Shown here one piece after another: positions 1-12,100 of a DNA stretch of 64,000 bases (positions are counted from its first letter, which is position 1; every line of letters begins with the position of its first letter). The stretch is from Callipepla californica brunnescens. Its lineage: Eukaryota > Chordata > Aves > Galliformes > Odontophoridae. The notes under the pieces are model-generated. The model saw nothing but the letters and a program-made list of their open reading frames with translations, was not told the DNA's origin and made no database searches. Where the stretch lies: positions 5,332,001-5,396,000 of the forward strand of contig JALIRH010000013.1 of the NCBI GenBank assembly GCA_023055505.1, in the 5' to 3' direction. The translations under genes and the position numbers were made by a program.

Positions 1-45
1 AGCTTGTTAACAACAGACAGAGATTCACTCTAAAAGTTTGTCTCT

Positions 46-118
46 GCCCGGCTAGCTCAGTCGGTAGAGCATGGGACTCTTAATCCCAGGGTCGTGGGTT
101 CGAGCCCCACGTTGGGCG
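46..118 (+). tRNA. tRNA-Lys (anticodon CUU) sequence, possibly a retrovirally copied tRNA
   Basis: A full 73-nt tRNA can be folded. Acceptor GCCCGGC pairs with GTTGGGC, with a G-T pair tolerated. The D-arm contains TAGCTCAGTCGGTAGAG, the anticodon loop reads ACTCTTAAT (CTT anticodon at its centre), and the T-loop is GGTTCGAGCC. It matches the common vertebrate tRNA-Lys-CTT. Two features are unusual for a eukaryotic tRNA gene. The discriminator base is followed by an encoded CCA (119-121), and no run of four T residues follows that could serve as a Pol III terminator. A TGTCAGGGG LTR-like end begins four bases later. It may therefore be an extended primer-binding site or a reverse-transcribed primer tRNA, not an active gene. 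Confidence 0.75.
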
Positions 119-125
119 CCAAAAA

Positions 126-368
126 TGTCAGGGGTTTGTGGGCCGGTTCGGCCCGGCCCCGCAACAACCGAGGAAGGAGACCCACAGGCCCACACCCCGG
201 ACAGGGGGAAGGGGGAAAGGAAAAAAAAAAATGGAAATAAGCCCCAAAACAAAACAGCGGCAACGATCTGAGGGGGAAAAGCTAATTTACTAAATAAGAC
301 ATCAGGAAGTAAATAACACAATATAATGCAATACAATTTGGAATTAAGCCTAATTAATCAAACAAAAC

Positions 369-406
<38 letters not shown>

Positions 407-810
407 GTGCCCGATAAACCGAAGGCCTTACGCTAACGCTGAAGGCGGACGGCAGCGAGCACCCACTCCTAAGTGATCCTAGAGGAAAGAGAGAGAGCGT
501 CCCGTGACCGCAGAGGGTTTTTATCTGTTCCCTCTGAACGGAAAACACGTGAAAAAAAAACAAAGCATTGCAAAGTCCTCTGGGGAATGTAGTTCTCCCT
601 GACTCCCAATGCACTACATGATGCCATGATGTGGAATACCAGTACCAAAAAATCATAAAACCACGACATGAGCACTGAACATAGTCGTTGGTACCAGCAG
701 GAAATGAGCAGTTTCCTAAAATAGTTCATTTTGTTAGCATTGCTCCATGGGAAAAATTAAACAAATAAAAATCATAATTACTTTGAAAAACTACCCAGAA
801 TATCCTGACA
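126..810 (-). mobile_element. Putative endogenous retrovirus LTR with tRNA-Lys primer-binding site
   Basis: The segment begins TGTCAGG and ends CCTGACA, a perfect 7-bp terminal inverted repeat with the TG...CA ends of retroviral LTRs. Read on the minus strand, its U5-like end is followed after four T residues by TGGCGCCCAACGTGGGGC, the classic tRNA-Lys1,2 primer-binding site (18 nt, complement of 104-121). The order U3-R-U5-PBS therefore places any proviral body to the left, outside the window. Inside are a GATAAAAA TATA-like box (minus strand, about 520-530), a CACGTG E-box near 546, and a GA repeat. I see no clear AATAAA poly(A) signal, and no gag or pol is in view. The boundaries are inferred from the terminal repeats only. 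Confidence 0.5.
371..403. repeat. (GA)n microsatellite
   Basis: About 15 uninterrupted GA units, flanked by GTGA variants on both sides, inside the putative LTR. Confidence 0.95.
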
Positions 811-1906
811 TTAGAGACAGCTTCCATTTTACTGACCCCTTATCAAATCATGCAGGAAAAGACCTTTCTGGCATAAGCACATTAGCACTTAGTTATTAAG
901 GGAGGATTGATACTCTGACAATTCCTGGAAAGAGGGTTTTAAAAGCATTCTATATAGCCCATTACTAATGTGGTCTTGGAAACTCAGTTAAAGAACAGGA
1001 TTGAATGGGTGGCATTCAATTTTTGTCAGAAACAAGAGCAGTGGCGGTTACCTCTCCTCTCCTGTGCCAGCAGCATGCTCATGGAAGGGGGGACCTGGGG
1101 CATCCTTGCTTTCCAGACTTCTCTGGATGTGCTCACTGACCTCATCTGTAACGTTAACAAAGACAATCAAGAAAGTACATGTAATTGAGCTTGCAACAGC
1201 ATTGTGTTTTATCTGAAGAAATCAAAAGCTTGTTAAATGAGTCCCATGACCAGAAACCCTGGGGGTTGCCTCTGCAGGGATGCTCCAGGGCAGCATCATC
1301 CACGCTGCCCAGTGGCCTTGGCACCCCAGGCCCCATGTATCTGAGCACCCAAAGAGAGCTGCCCAACGCCTGGCTCATGCCAGGAGCTGCTGCTTCGCTG
1401 GAAACCTTCACAAGACAATGCCGTGGCTGTCAATAAAGTTAATCCGTTCCAGGATTTAAATTCAGCCGTTTCCTGTTTTTACTCAAAGTCATCTGATCTT
1501 GGCAAACAAAGGAGGAGGCCAATAGAGTTAATGAGGAGATCCTTGTTATTTTTACTGGCACAAGGCTCAGCTATGTCTTCTGAGCTTTCAAAGACCCTGA
1601 AGAAAACAACAATAGAAGACAGTGACCTTTAAAGCAGCCTGCCAAGGTATAAAGTTGCATTAGCCATTTAACTGGCAAACAGGCTCTTGCTACTGCACAA
1701 CCAACAGGTTCGTGCTCTCAAGCAGCAATGAAAAACTAAGCTTACTTTGGCTAAAGAACAAAAACAAAAAACAAACCCCTCAAGGTCTGCACATACTTGT
1801 TCACTTGCAGCTAGGACTACTTTAAAGAGTATATTTACCTGTTACAAAAAATGCCAAATCTCTTTGGTTGTTTTTCATCGTATAACAGAAACAGAGGCTC
1901 AAGGAT
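811..1906. other. Unassigned non-coding stretch
   Basis: Only short open frames occur here, and none resembles a known protein or carries flanking splice signals that I can defend. I see no repeat family. It may be intron of the Slp gene if that gene continues to the left. Confidence 0.6.
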
Positions 1907-3165
1907 TCATAGAGTGGCTTGGGTTGGAAGGGACCTCAAGGATGATCAAGTTTGAACCCCCCTGCTGCAGGCAGGGTTGCCAGCATCTAGATCATGTACT
2001 AGATCAGGTTGCCCAGGGCCCTATCCAACCTGGCCTTGAACACACATCATCTCTGGGCAACCTGTTTCAGCATCTCACCACTCTCTCAGTGAAAAACCTC
2101 CCCCTGACATCTAATCTAAATCTTCCCTCCTTTGGTTTAAAATCATTACCCCTTGTTCTATCATTATCTACCCAAGTAAAAAATTGATTTCCCTCCTGTT
2201 AACAATCTTCCTTTAAGTTCTGAAAGGCCATAGTGAGATGATCCTGGAGCCTTCTCTTCCACAGGCAGAACAAGCCCAGTTCCTTTAGCCTGCCTTCACA
2301 GGAGAGGTGTTCCAGATCTCTGGTCATCTTCATAATCCTCTTCCAGATCTTCTGGATAAAATACTCCGAATAGGGCCTCATGAGGGCAAAACAGAGTGAG
2401 ACAATCACTTCCCTCACCCTTCATTTTCTAATGCAGTCCAGGATACCACTGGCCTTCCAGGCTGCAAGCACACACTGCTGGCTCGTGTTAAGTTTTTCAA
2501 GGACCCCTAAGTCCTTTTCAGGAGGGATGCTCTCAAGGGGTTCTCCTCTCAGCCTGTATGCATACCTGAGATTACACCAACACAACTGCAAAACCTTGCA
2601 CTTTGCTTTGTTGAACTTCACTAGGTACACAAGAGCCCACCTTCCCAGTTTATCAAGGTCCCTTTGGATGTCATCACTTTCTTTTGCTGTATCAACTGCA
2701 TCACTCAGCTTGGTGCCATCAGAAAACTTGCTGAGAATGCACTTGATTCCATCATCTGTATCACTGATAAAGATGTTAAAGAACATCAGTCAGAAGACAA
2801 ACCCCTTGGGACACTGCCTGTCACTGGTCTCCACCTATAGACATGGAGCCATTTATCACAACTTTCTGATCTTCCAACCAATTGCTTATCCATTGAACAG
2901 TCCACCCTTCAAATCTATATCTCTCCAACTTGGAGATAAGGATGTGGTTGGGGATCACATCAAAGGCCTTGCAGAAGTCCAGGCAGATGACACCAGCTGC
3001 CTTCCTTTGTCCATGGAAGCCATCACTCCATCATACAGTACCAATATATTGGGCAGGCATGACCCTCCCTTGGTGGAGGACCCCACAGACTTGTGCATAT
3101 TAAGTCTCAAAGTGGTCTCAGATTTGCTCTGCCCTTACAGTGGAGTAAGTTTGCTCCCCTAGTTC
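1907..3165 (-). mobile_element. CR1 LINE fragment, antisense, including the end of ORF2
   Basis: The left end reads as the reverse complement of the CR1 3' end (TCATAGAGTGGCTTGGGTTGG). Reading leftwards on the minus strand from about 2790 gives the C-terminal part of the CR1 reverse transcriptase, with recognisable blocks such as SKFSDGTKLSDAVDT, DIQRDLDKL, FNKAKCKVL and PPEKDLGVL. The frame is interrupted beyond that, so it is a dead 5'-truncated copy. The right boundary near 3165 is approximate. Confidence 0.9.
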
Positions 3166-3242
3166 CCACCAAGAGGTTCAGGGACGGTCAGGTGTAATGT
3201 GAAATAACGTAGCCTTGCTGTTTAGAAAGCAGCACTAAAGAA

Positions 3243-3300
3243 ATCACAGAACGGCTTGGGTTGAAAGAGACCTTAAAGATCAGCTTGATCCATCCCATGC
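3243..3300 (-). mobile_element. CR1 3'-end fragment, antisense
   Basis: ATCACAGAACGGCTTGGGTT and the following GACCTTAAAGATCA are the reverse complement of the terminal part of CR1. It is a short separate remnant about 80 bp from the larger CR1 copy. Confidence 0.75.
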
Positions 3301-5278
3301 CTTGTGTGATGCTGTGCAGTGTCAGCACAGTCACCCCTGGATAATGGCAGAACTGGAGCTGGAGCTCCACTCTTCTCTGTTGTGTCTCACTGCTGACACA
3401 AATGCTGCGGCCTTCCTGCCTGCCAGCACCCAGCACTGCTGCTCCACGTCCCTGTGGTGCCAAGAGCATGCAGTGGGTGCTGCTTGGGTCTGTCTGTGGC
3501 ACAGGAATGCTGTGGCAGCTGAGTGGCCCCTTGGCTTCTGCAGTAGCAGGAACTCTGGTTTGGTTTTTTTTTTTTTTTTTTTCACATAAAGGCTGGTGCA
3601 AAAAGCATTACTAAGTACTGCTTTGGAACTGAAAAGCTATGATATATCTGGTGGTATGCGCAGGCAGAGGTAAGCAGACAGGGACCATTTATTTATACAA
3701 CGAGCCACAAACTCTTCTTTTGCTCCAGTCCAGTGAGGGAGATGCCAGCAGAAAGCTGCTTGGGAACAAGAAGATCCAAATACAGAGCACCCATGTCCTC
3801 CCTCTGCCTGCCATGACTGAGAAGACCTTGAAAAGCAAGGGCTGCATTCATTTGACACATCACTTCCAAAGGTACTGCAACAAATCTGCTTTTCACTGGC
3901 ACTTCCCCCTCAGGCTTTCTCAGACAGAGCTCCCACCTCCCAGCTGACAGGAGCTGGAGGAGTTTGCCTCCTCCTCCACATCACCATCCTTCAAAATAGC
4001 TCAGCCACTGCCTGGCTTCTAGAGCAGCAAACACAGTGGTCAACAATACATTATAATCCACCCCAACAAGTGAAGTATGCTTAGTAACTTCAGCATCAGA
4101 CAGAAAAGGAGGCCAACTCCAACAGAATCTAGTAGTGGTCTGACCAGTTAAACTCGTTTGTACATAAATGTGTATTCATAGAGCCACTTTTGAAACGTTA
4201 GCCACTTTGCCCATTTCCTACCACTCTAAAACACAGACACTCGACCTTGGGGAAGGCAGCACTAATGGTGCTGCCAGGAATGATGTGCATGGGCAGGGGA
4301 TAACATGGCCTCTCCACCAGACAATTAGTAGCTCTCATTCCCTGCACGCAAGCTCAAGGATAATTTATCACCAAATTCATTCATCTGTGCTACTCTGAAG
4401 ACAGCAGACTGAATTCAGAGAGCATCTGCATACTTTACAGATCTATACTGCTGCTGATTATTACTACCCTCTACTATAATCAATAGCAAAAGTGGAAAAG
4501 TGGAAGCCCTTAGGGAGCCACAAAGCCCATTCTTCTGAAGGTTTAAGCCCTCCTCAAGGAAAGGTCACTGGGACTTTTTCTCTGCAGGCACGAATGTTCA
4601 CCTTCCTCAGCTCATTTGCCATGCAGAAGTAATGCCAGCAATTGCTACCAATTACTGTGGGCCTTTTCCAGGTAGGAATTTTCTCATTTCACTCCCTAAC
4701 ACAATCCTCAAATACATCAATCAGTATTAACAGCCCTGGAGTCACGAGCACATTATGTTTAGTTCTTAAATGGAGACACACACCTTCATCACCTTGAAAA
4801 GGTGTCAGCATGGCCAGCACAGACCCTTATATCATCTACTGCAGGTCTGCTGCATGGCCAAACCACTCATATAGGGCCTTGTCCTGCTCCCTGGTGGGGC
4901 AGGTGCTGCTCTGATGCAGTACTGTTCCTAGAGAAGTGCTTGCCTCCATGGGTGAAGGGAGTCAAGCCCTGTGTGGTAATCCCTGAGGGAGTTGAACGTA
5001 TGGAAGATAACATCAAGGTGAAAATAGCAGGTGCTGAGTCTTGATTCTCATCTGTTGCTGTAAAATGGCAGTGGGAAAAGTAAGAGCAAGAAATAATGTT
5101 GTGTTGTGGCTGTGCTTTGCCATAGTAAGGCTAAGAATTAAAAAAGGGAAGGAGAGGGAAGAAAAAGGAGGTAAAAAGGGCTATATCTAAGCATAATTGT
5201 TACAGTAATTCAGTAACATTTGCTTCATCCTTCTTAAAACAGCATTTGTCTAGCACTGAAAATAGGGAAGAACTTTAT
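3301..5278. other. Unassigned non-coding stretch
   Basis: No exon is recognised. It contains a T-run at 3563-3582 and otherwise unique AT-rich sequence. If the Slp gene extends past the left edge, this lies in its intron. Confidence 0.55.
3563..3582. repeat. Poly(T) tract
   Basis: Roughly 20 consecutive T residues, reading as poly(A) on the minus strand. Confidence 0.9.
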
Positions 5279-5452
5279 CATGAGGCTGACACCCCTGGAA
5301 CAAGCTGCCCAGAGAGGTGGTGGAGTCTCCTCTGGAGATGACCACCTGGACACTTTAATGCACAGCCAGCTCTAGGGCACCTGCTTCAGCAGGGGAATGG
5401 ACTAGGTGACCTCCAAAGGTCCTTTCCAGCCCATACAGTTCAGTGATTCTGT
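5279..5452 (+). mobile_element. CR1 LINE 3' fragment, sense
   Basis: It carries the typical CR1 3' sequence: GGAACAAGCTGCCCAGAGAG, GGTGGAGTCTCC, then GGACTAGGTGACCTCCAAAG, ending TTCAGTGATTCTGTG. This is a 5'-truncated copy of about 175 bp. Confidence 0.9.
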
Positions 5453-6923
5453 GGAAACACATAAGCAAAACCATAACTTGTATACAAACGCTATTTTAAT
5501 AAGGAGATTATTTTAGATGATAACCTTATGCCATGTCTCATACATACACATTAGTAGTAAGAATTAAATCACAAATGTACATCCTCAAAAAGCAGAGCAT
5601 GCCCCTGCAGAAATGGCCAGGCAACTCTGCCAAACAGTAAAAGGTTTTTACATGTTTTAGCATTCTGGAGAGATGTCAAAATAGTAAATTTAATGACATA
5701 ATGAATGCTCAACACCAAAGATAAAAGCAACTTCATATGAAATACGATGGGCCAGTTCTGCATCAGAGGTTCCAATGAATCTTTACTAAGCTAAAAGAGC
5801 AGTGAGGAATGAGCAAAATGCAAAGGCTCTCAGTTAGTCCCTGGCCACTGTTTAGCTTCAAGTACGCATATGAATAAGTGGAGCTAAAAAGAATAAACTA
5901 AACTGGGGTTCAAAAAGGGGAGAAAATGTTACATTAATTAGATCCTGGCCCAGCAAACAAAGGGAAGACAGCTGAACCAAATCAGTAGAGATGGTATTTG
6001 AGTTTTGGACAAATGGAAGACAACCCTCTTCTTACCACAGAAGAACAGAGCCCAGTTATAAGGTCCTTGTATTAGGAACAATGTAGACTTTGCGAAAAGC
6101 TGACCGTCAGGGCTACTGCTTCCTTGGAGCAGCAGCAGCCACCAGCTCACAAGCCATGTCTGTGACAACCCAACCTGACAGACAATCAGGGAAGCTGTGT
6201 GAGACCAGGCTGCAGTCCCAACATCCTGCTGTGGGGCTGGCTGGCCTGTCTTCACAGAGAGGACAAGACATAAATCAGCTCTGCTTTGCACAAACATTCA
6301 GCACAAAGTGCAGCATCAGGCTGGTTGAATCTGCACTCTGCTCATTTAACACGGGGTTTCTCACTGTCCTCAGCCATCAAATCTGATTTGATCTGTTGTA
6401 CATAAAGTTAGGTGTGGACTGCCACTCTCAAGAGAGTAAATTTCTGCCAGGAGACGAGAGGCTGACTGACCTCACCATCCTGGTGGCCTGCCAGAGCAGC
6501 TGGCTGCTGACTGTTACCACATGAGTCTGGAAAATGGAAGAGTCTTTGACCCACGCATATCAATTTGATGCTGGAAACTGCCCCACATTATCTCCCTCCC
6601 TCCTTGCATCTGTAACAATGATACCAGTGACTTCTGACAAATAAGACATTTTGGAATAAACAAGCAGAAATAGGGAGAAAGAGTTTACTGCATGTAGCCA
6701 GTAAACAGCTATCTTGGTCCACTGCCATGCTGTATTTTTAACCCTGAGCCCCTGTTTTGATAAACAGATTTTTTTCTAGTACTGAAAGCTTGGCAAAAAA
6801 TCTGCTTCTTAAAATCTGAAGTTTGGTCCCCGAAAGGCTCCCAGCACAGGGAGGCCCACGTACCTGACCACCTTTTTCTGGTCCATCAGTTTGGTTTCTT
6901 AAGACACGCATTAACACACTTAC
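5453..6923. other. Unassigned non-coding stretch
   Basis: No exon or repeat is recognised. It would be the intron after exon 2 of the Slp gene (minus strand), whose downstream exons I could not find in the window. Confidence 0.5.
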
Positions 6924-9133
6924 TTTCTAGCTTGCCCTTTTTCCTTCTGATTGATGCCCGAAGCAGATCCGATCCCTCTAGGTCTTCTTGAAACCGCTTC
7001 GCCTTCACATCTGAAAACCATTCACCTGTCACAAACTTCTTTTTCTTTTCATCCTTGATGGAGCCTTGGATCCGTCTGGAAGGCAAGGAAAATGTTACAC
7101 ACTAAAAAGACCTTCAGGGTTTCAACTTTCCCTGAGCTACTCCCAGAACAGCTGTATGTACAGTTCCGCTCTCTGCTATTACAAAGGTTCTTGAGATTAC
7201 TTTCTGCAATCACAAGGACCAAACTAACATAAAAATTAAAGTTTATTTTTTATTTTATTTTTATTTTTTGGAAAGGCAATCAGCACCTTGCAAGCAAAGG
7301 TCTTCACCTCTTACCAACTGCACGTTCAGAACTGAGTCGCTTCATAAGGAGATTTGTCTGTTCCATTTGCAGCCCCGAGGGTTTGGGAAGGGGTGGGGTT
7401 ATTTATAGGTCCTGCATTTCTTTGTTTTATTTGTCTATTAATCTATTCATGAACTGCAAAGCTTTTTGGATCAGATCTGATCCAAACTGTAGAAGCCAAT
7501 GATGCAATTCAGGAAACCAACCTGGCCCTTCATCATTCTCCTTGGACACCTCTTCCTGCTCCTGCTGCCATGCTGATGTTGGCACACAGTTGCACTCCTT
7601 CCTGAGCACAGCTTTTCTTACTGTAACTAGCTCGGGCACACCCAGGGCTGGTTTTTGGCACCTAAATCTGTCAGCGCTGTTTACTAGCCTGTACTTTTAA
7701 CTCTCTTCCAGTTAATTTGTTCTTATACCACTGCTTGGTAAAAACCTTTGGCAGTCACTGCCTCCCCCAGTCACAGCTCAGAGTGCCTGGAGACCTGAGA
7801 GGCCAGAGGAAAAACCCCTGTTACAGCTTCCACCCATCAGGGCAGCACTTGCCCCATCAGAGTGCTGGGCCAGAGGCGATGCAGGCACATATTTTAATCC
7901 TGATGACACCAGATCACTGTAATGCCACTGAGTTGGTTTCCCCCAGTGGGCAGGCTGCAGTGGAGCCAAACGTGTTCACACTGGCACAGGAGGTCTCACT
8001 GCAGACATCTGCACTCACTTGGCACTGCTCTCTGGAGGATCTAACTCACCTCGCTCCCAAATGAAGGCCTTTTGTGCAACATCTCCCAGAAATGCACGAA
8101 ACAAAACTGAAATCATACCAACGCTTTCCCCTAAGACTCCACAACACAGCAGAAATTTTACTACATTTCAGAAATAAAGAAAGAAAGCTTAACAAACTTT
8201 AACAAAGAAAAAAAAAACAGGCTTTTTTAACATTTTAATTCAGGGGAGAAACAAGAGCTTGCTGTAAGTCTGCTCACTCCCCCTTCAAGCCCAGCGCATC
8301 CCTCCAACACAGAGTTTACTCTTTTTCAGCTCACCAGGAAGTCAAAGACGTCCTTATCAGGGGTAACCTGCCACAGAGCCATCCACACCCACTGAACTAT
8401 TCCTTTCCAGCAGTGGAGAATTCAGAGCCAGCTTCCCAAGCCTGGAGCACGCTGTCAACATGGATGGCATTTAAAAAGTGACGACAGCACTGCAATTTGA
8501 ATTGACTGAGCCCAGCCCTAGGATGCCTTGCAAACCTTGGGCAGCTCGTGGGGCCTCTCGCTGCCCCTCTCTCTGTCTGCACAATGGATGCTGTGCACAC
8601 ACCCACCTCAGAAATGAGAACGTAAAGCCTCACTTAAAAACACTATAAGAGATTTCTGTGCTAGGGAGAGCAAGGGAAATAAGGCAGCAGATGCTCTCCT
8701 GTGCTGACCTGTGACACTGAGAAATCAGCATCTTCCCCAAAGCGGGAAAGGGAGGATTCCCCTTCACATCTCTAAGGGCTACTGACTAGCTCCAAAGGAG
8801 AAACCAGCCCTGCAGTCCTGCAGAGAGGGGTCAGCAGTGACAATAGGCAGGCTGAAAAGCAGGAGGTGCAATGAAAAGATCCTTCAGGATCTGGGCACAA
8901 AGGGACAGCACTGCCACAGCCTGCACCTCTCCCTCTGCACACACACATGCATACATATGTACACACACTCCACAAAAAGAAGTAAAATATCCCCAAGTGG
9001 GAGCTCACTACTTGTTTCTGCAGCTGGCTCACCTGATGCGATCCCCATCTTTCTTCTTTAGCTCTGCATCTCTCTGCAGAACCTTCATCAGCTTCTCATA
9101 CTCCTCCTCAGTCAGGAAGCTCAAGTCCAACAT
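6924..9133 (-). CDS. Synaptotagmin-like protein (Slp family), first two coding exons, zinc-finger-less SYTL1/SYTL2 type; partial
   Basis: Two minus-strand coding exons splice in frame: 9133-9033 (101 bp, donor CAG/GTGAG) and 7075-6924 (152 bp, acceptor TTCCAG, donor GTAAGT). The joined N-terminus starts MLDLSFLTEEEYEKLMKVLQ, followed by QRDAELKKKDGDRIR. Exon 2 carries VTGEWFSDVKAKRF and SDLLRASIRRKKGK. These are the two halves (SHD1 and SHD2) of the Slp homology domain that binds Rab27 on secretory vesicles; the TGEWF block is its hallmark. The FYVE-like zinc finger present between the halves in Slp3, Slp4 and Slp5 is absent, as in Slp1 and Slp2. The C2A and C2B domains normally found at the C-terminus were not seen, so the gene either runs off the left edge or is broken. 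The start follows the family; the frame is open upstream, so an earlier ATG is possible. Orthology is undecided. Confidence 0.8.
7237..7269. repeat. (TTTTA)n low-complexity tract
   Basis: Interrupted repeats of TTTTA in the first coding intron of the Slp gene. Confidence 0.8.
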
Positions 9134-12100
9134 GTTCCCTGAAATGTTCTTCAGCAGTTCAGACAGATGGAGCAATGACAGACGGGCAGCTAATCCAGCA
9201 CAGCCTGCTGCAATGCCATGGGCAGCCCCCAGTGCACTAGGGGGCTGGCAAGAGGAGGCTGGAGCAAAAGGACTTCATTCACAACAGCATGGCTTGAGTG
9301 GAAGTTGCGTTAGCACTTCGACCTGTACTTCCAGGCTCTAGGAAGCTCTTCCCTGGCACATTCTGCTGCTCTGCATGCCTTTCCCTGCCAGGAAAATACT
9401 CGCAGCAAAATGAGGCTCCTTCACTTCCCTCCAGGCACAGTCGTAGCAATTAGGAAGCCAGCGTCAATCAAACAGGCAGGCACAGAGAGGAGCCAGCTCA
9501 CCGCCTGCCTCGACAGGCAGAAAGCTCTGTGCAGCTCCAGCACCTCTGGCATGCACCTCCTTCAGTGGAAAAGTCTGCCTCCGTGGAGTTCAAGCATCCT
9601 GCAAAGAAATAACACCACGACGCCTTTCTGATAAGTGCGACATATGGTAACCGAATGTGTACGCTGGGGGTTTGTATTTGTTCTTCAGCACAAGTTCCAA
9701 AACAAGCTGCCCTACTTCCCTCCTCGTCCCACAGCATCTCGCATAGCACTAACCTCTCCAAGATGGGATTTTATTTTAGCTGCTTTCCTGCTAACAGGTA
9801 AACAGTTGACTCAGCATGCTTTAAGCAAGATATGCATATGAATTGCCAAACTGCCTGCTTGCTTTTTAGCCCCAGTCTCCTATTCCTTGCTCCTTCCTGT
9901 CCTAAATGAAAAAGAGAAAGCAGGCAGCTTTTGTAACGCAATTGGAAAATGATGGAACAGAGGTCTGCAGGTGTTACTGCTGCCTGTTAGGCCATGAAAT
10001 ACCAGAGGCTGCTCATTTTCTAGTATCAGTGCACTCTGCCTTGTGCTGAACTGATGTTTGCTATTCAAACAGCACACGTGCAGATCATTCAGCATTTCAG
10101 CAGAACACAAAAACAGCCAGAGGCTGCATGGTGTGGAGAGAGGGTAAATCACATGTTGCAGTACTGCTTTATTCCTTGTCTTCTCTCCTGGCTAACCTGA
10201 GGGCAGTAAAGTGCATCTCCAAGGGAGGAAAAGTTCTGCTCGAGTCCATGCAGATATTTTGCAGCTCACCAGGTGGGACTTTCCCACTGAGTCAAAGCCC
10301 ATCAGATGACTGTGGGTTTCATCATGCTTTTTCTCCAAACCCACAGCCTTGGTAGCCAGGACACTGAAAATGAACAAAACCCAGCTTTCATAGCAAATAC
10401 CATTTGACAATCATCATGCCTGTTCCCTAAGCTCAAGACCTCTATCACACCCACTGTGCCAGCCTAATCTGCCCTCAGCCTCCACATTCAACATCTCCAG
10501 GTCCTGCAGGTGTTCCTCCGAGCCATGGTTCGGGTTATTTCTGCCCCCCCTTCAGCCTCCCTCCACACAATGCACCCCTTAGACTGGCACCTGGGAGCTG
10601 AGCACAGGCACTTCAGCTGGACTTTGCTCATATGACATCATTTTACAGATTTACATTATTTGACAGCTTATACATTCCCAGTGTTTGCCTTTGTTTTCAA
10701 AACGGTATAACAACATAGCCTTTATCATCTAGGAAACTATTGGTACCACTTTATTTTAAAACAACACCAGTAATAAAAACCTGACGAATTTCTGCTGTTG
10801 AAACCTGCATTTTGTCCAGCCTGGCTCTAGTACTTCAGTTCTGCTAACTCCAACCTGACTCCCTCAGGTACAACCTTACTTCTAAAAGTACAAGTTCACA
10901 AAAGTTTTTGGGAAAGACACTACAGGGGAAACAAACCAACCAACCAAACAGAACCCAGTGACACAGTATCTGCTCCTCTAGAACTTCTATTTAACAACGC
11001 CATTACACATGGGTTGAAATTACTTCAAGCTTTCAGCAGACTTGCATTTATTTATTAGTCCACGAGGCAATCAGAAAAACATCATTTTAAGTGGCTTTTT
11101 TTTTTTCTTTCCTGAGGATATTTTCTCTTACTGGAATGGTTACATGAGAAGGAAAAGGTTAACAGAACACAAACAGCCAACTCCTTCTTTTGTTTCAAGA
11201 GTTAAAAAGCAAAGCACCTCCCATGCTGGCTGTGGGAAGGAGGGTGCTGCATCTCAGCAGCCTGAAACAGGAGGGATCCCAGCTCAGGGCATCAGGCACT
11301 GACCTGAAAAGTCCTGAAAGTGGGAAGTACCTGTGTCTGGGAGTGCTCCTGCTGGGAGCTGTGCAGGGCTGAAGTTTCCCTGTGCTGGGGAACAGCCCTG
11401 AGGTCCTGCTGTGTGCCATGACACAAAGACAGGCATGTGGCTCACCACGGCTCCAGTGACAGCTGTGAATCTGAGCAGAAGGGGACATCAGATGCGAAGC
11501 ACTTCCTTCCATCTAACTGCTTTTTAGAGGAAGAGAGAATCACAAGGAGATCAACGCACACGCCCAGCAGTGTGAGCTGTGGGTGTGGAGACAAGCAGAA
11601 GCATGATCTGCTTTGGGGCATAACCGCCTGCATCTCCTACTGTGCTGACTTCTGGTTTCTTTTGGCCACCACACCAAGAAGCAGCAAACACTGCAGTCAG
11701 CAGAGAATATCAGTGTGCAGTTCAGCAACAGAGGAATGGCACCCAGGGCTAGGCTGCTGGTCCCTGAGTCACTGCTCAACCTCTCCAGCTGCATGCAGCT
11801 GGGAGAAGACAGCACGCAGCCTGCACCAGGCATCCTGCAGGAGCCTAAAACCAGAGCAACACCTCTGAATTTTGCAGATTTCTGGGATCACTTGCAGACC
11901 TGATGTTAATTTCAAGCATTTGCAACCTCAAAGCTCCACAGTCTCACTATGCCTGACGTGAAAAAGTATTACGGTTTGACCCACCACTTGCTTGCTTCAT
12001 TTGATATCCCCAAGTGTTTGATTACAAAATCCAGTAATGGTTACTCTGCTTTCACCTACTCCGTGCCACTCCTTTTGCAGACCCGTGTCACTGCTGTGGT

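Noticed and set aside
2380..3162. Plus-strand 260-codon open frame
   Set aside because: It is the antisense reading of the CR1 reverse-transcriptase region, not a gene.
3590..3612. GGCTGGTGCAAAAAGCATTAC resembles the terminal repeat of mariner elements
   Set aside because: Only about 20 bases are similar, and no matching inverted copy or TA duplication was found nearby.
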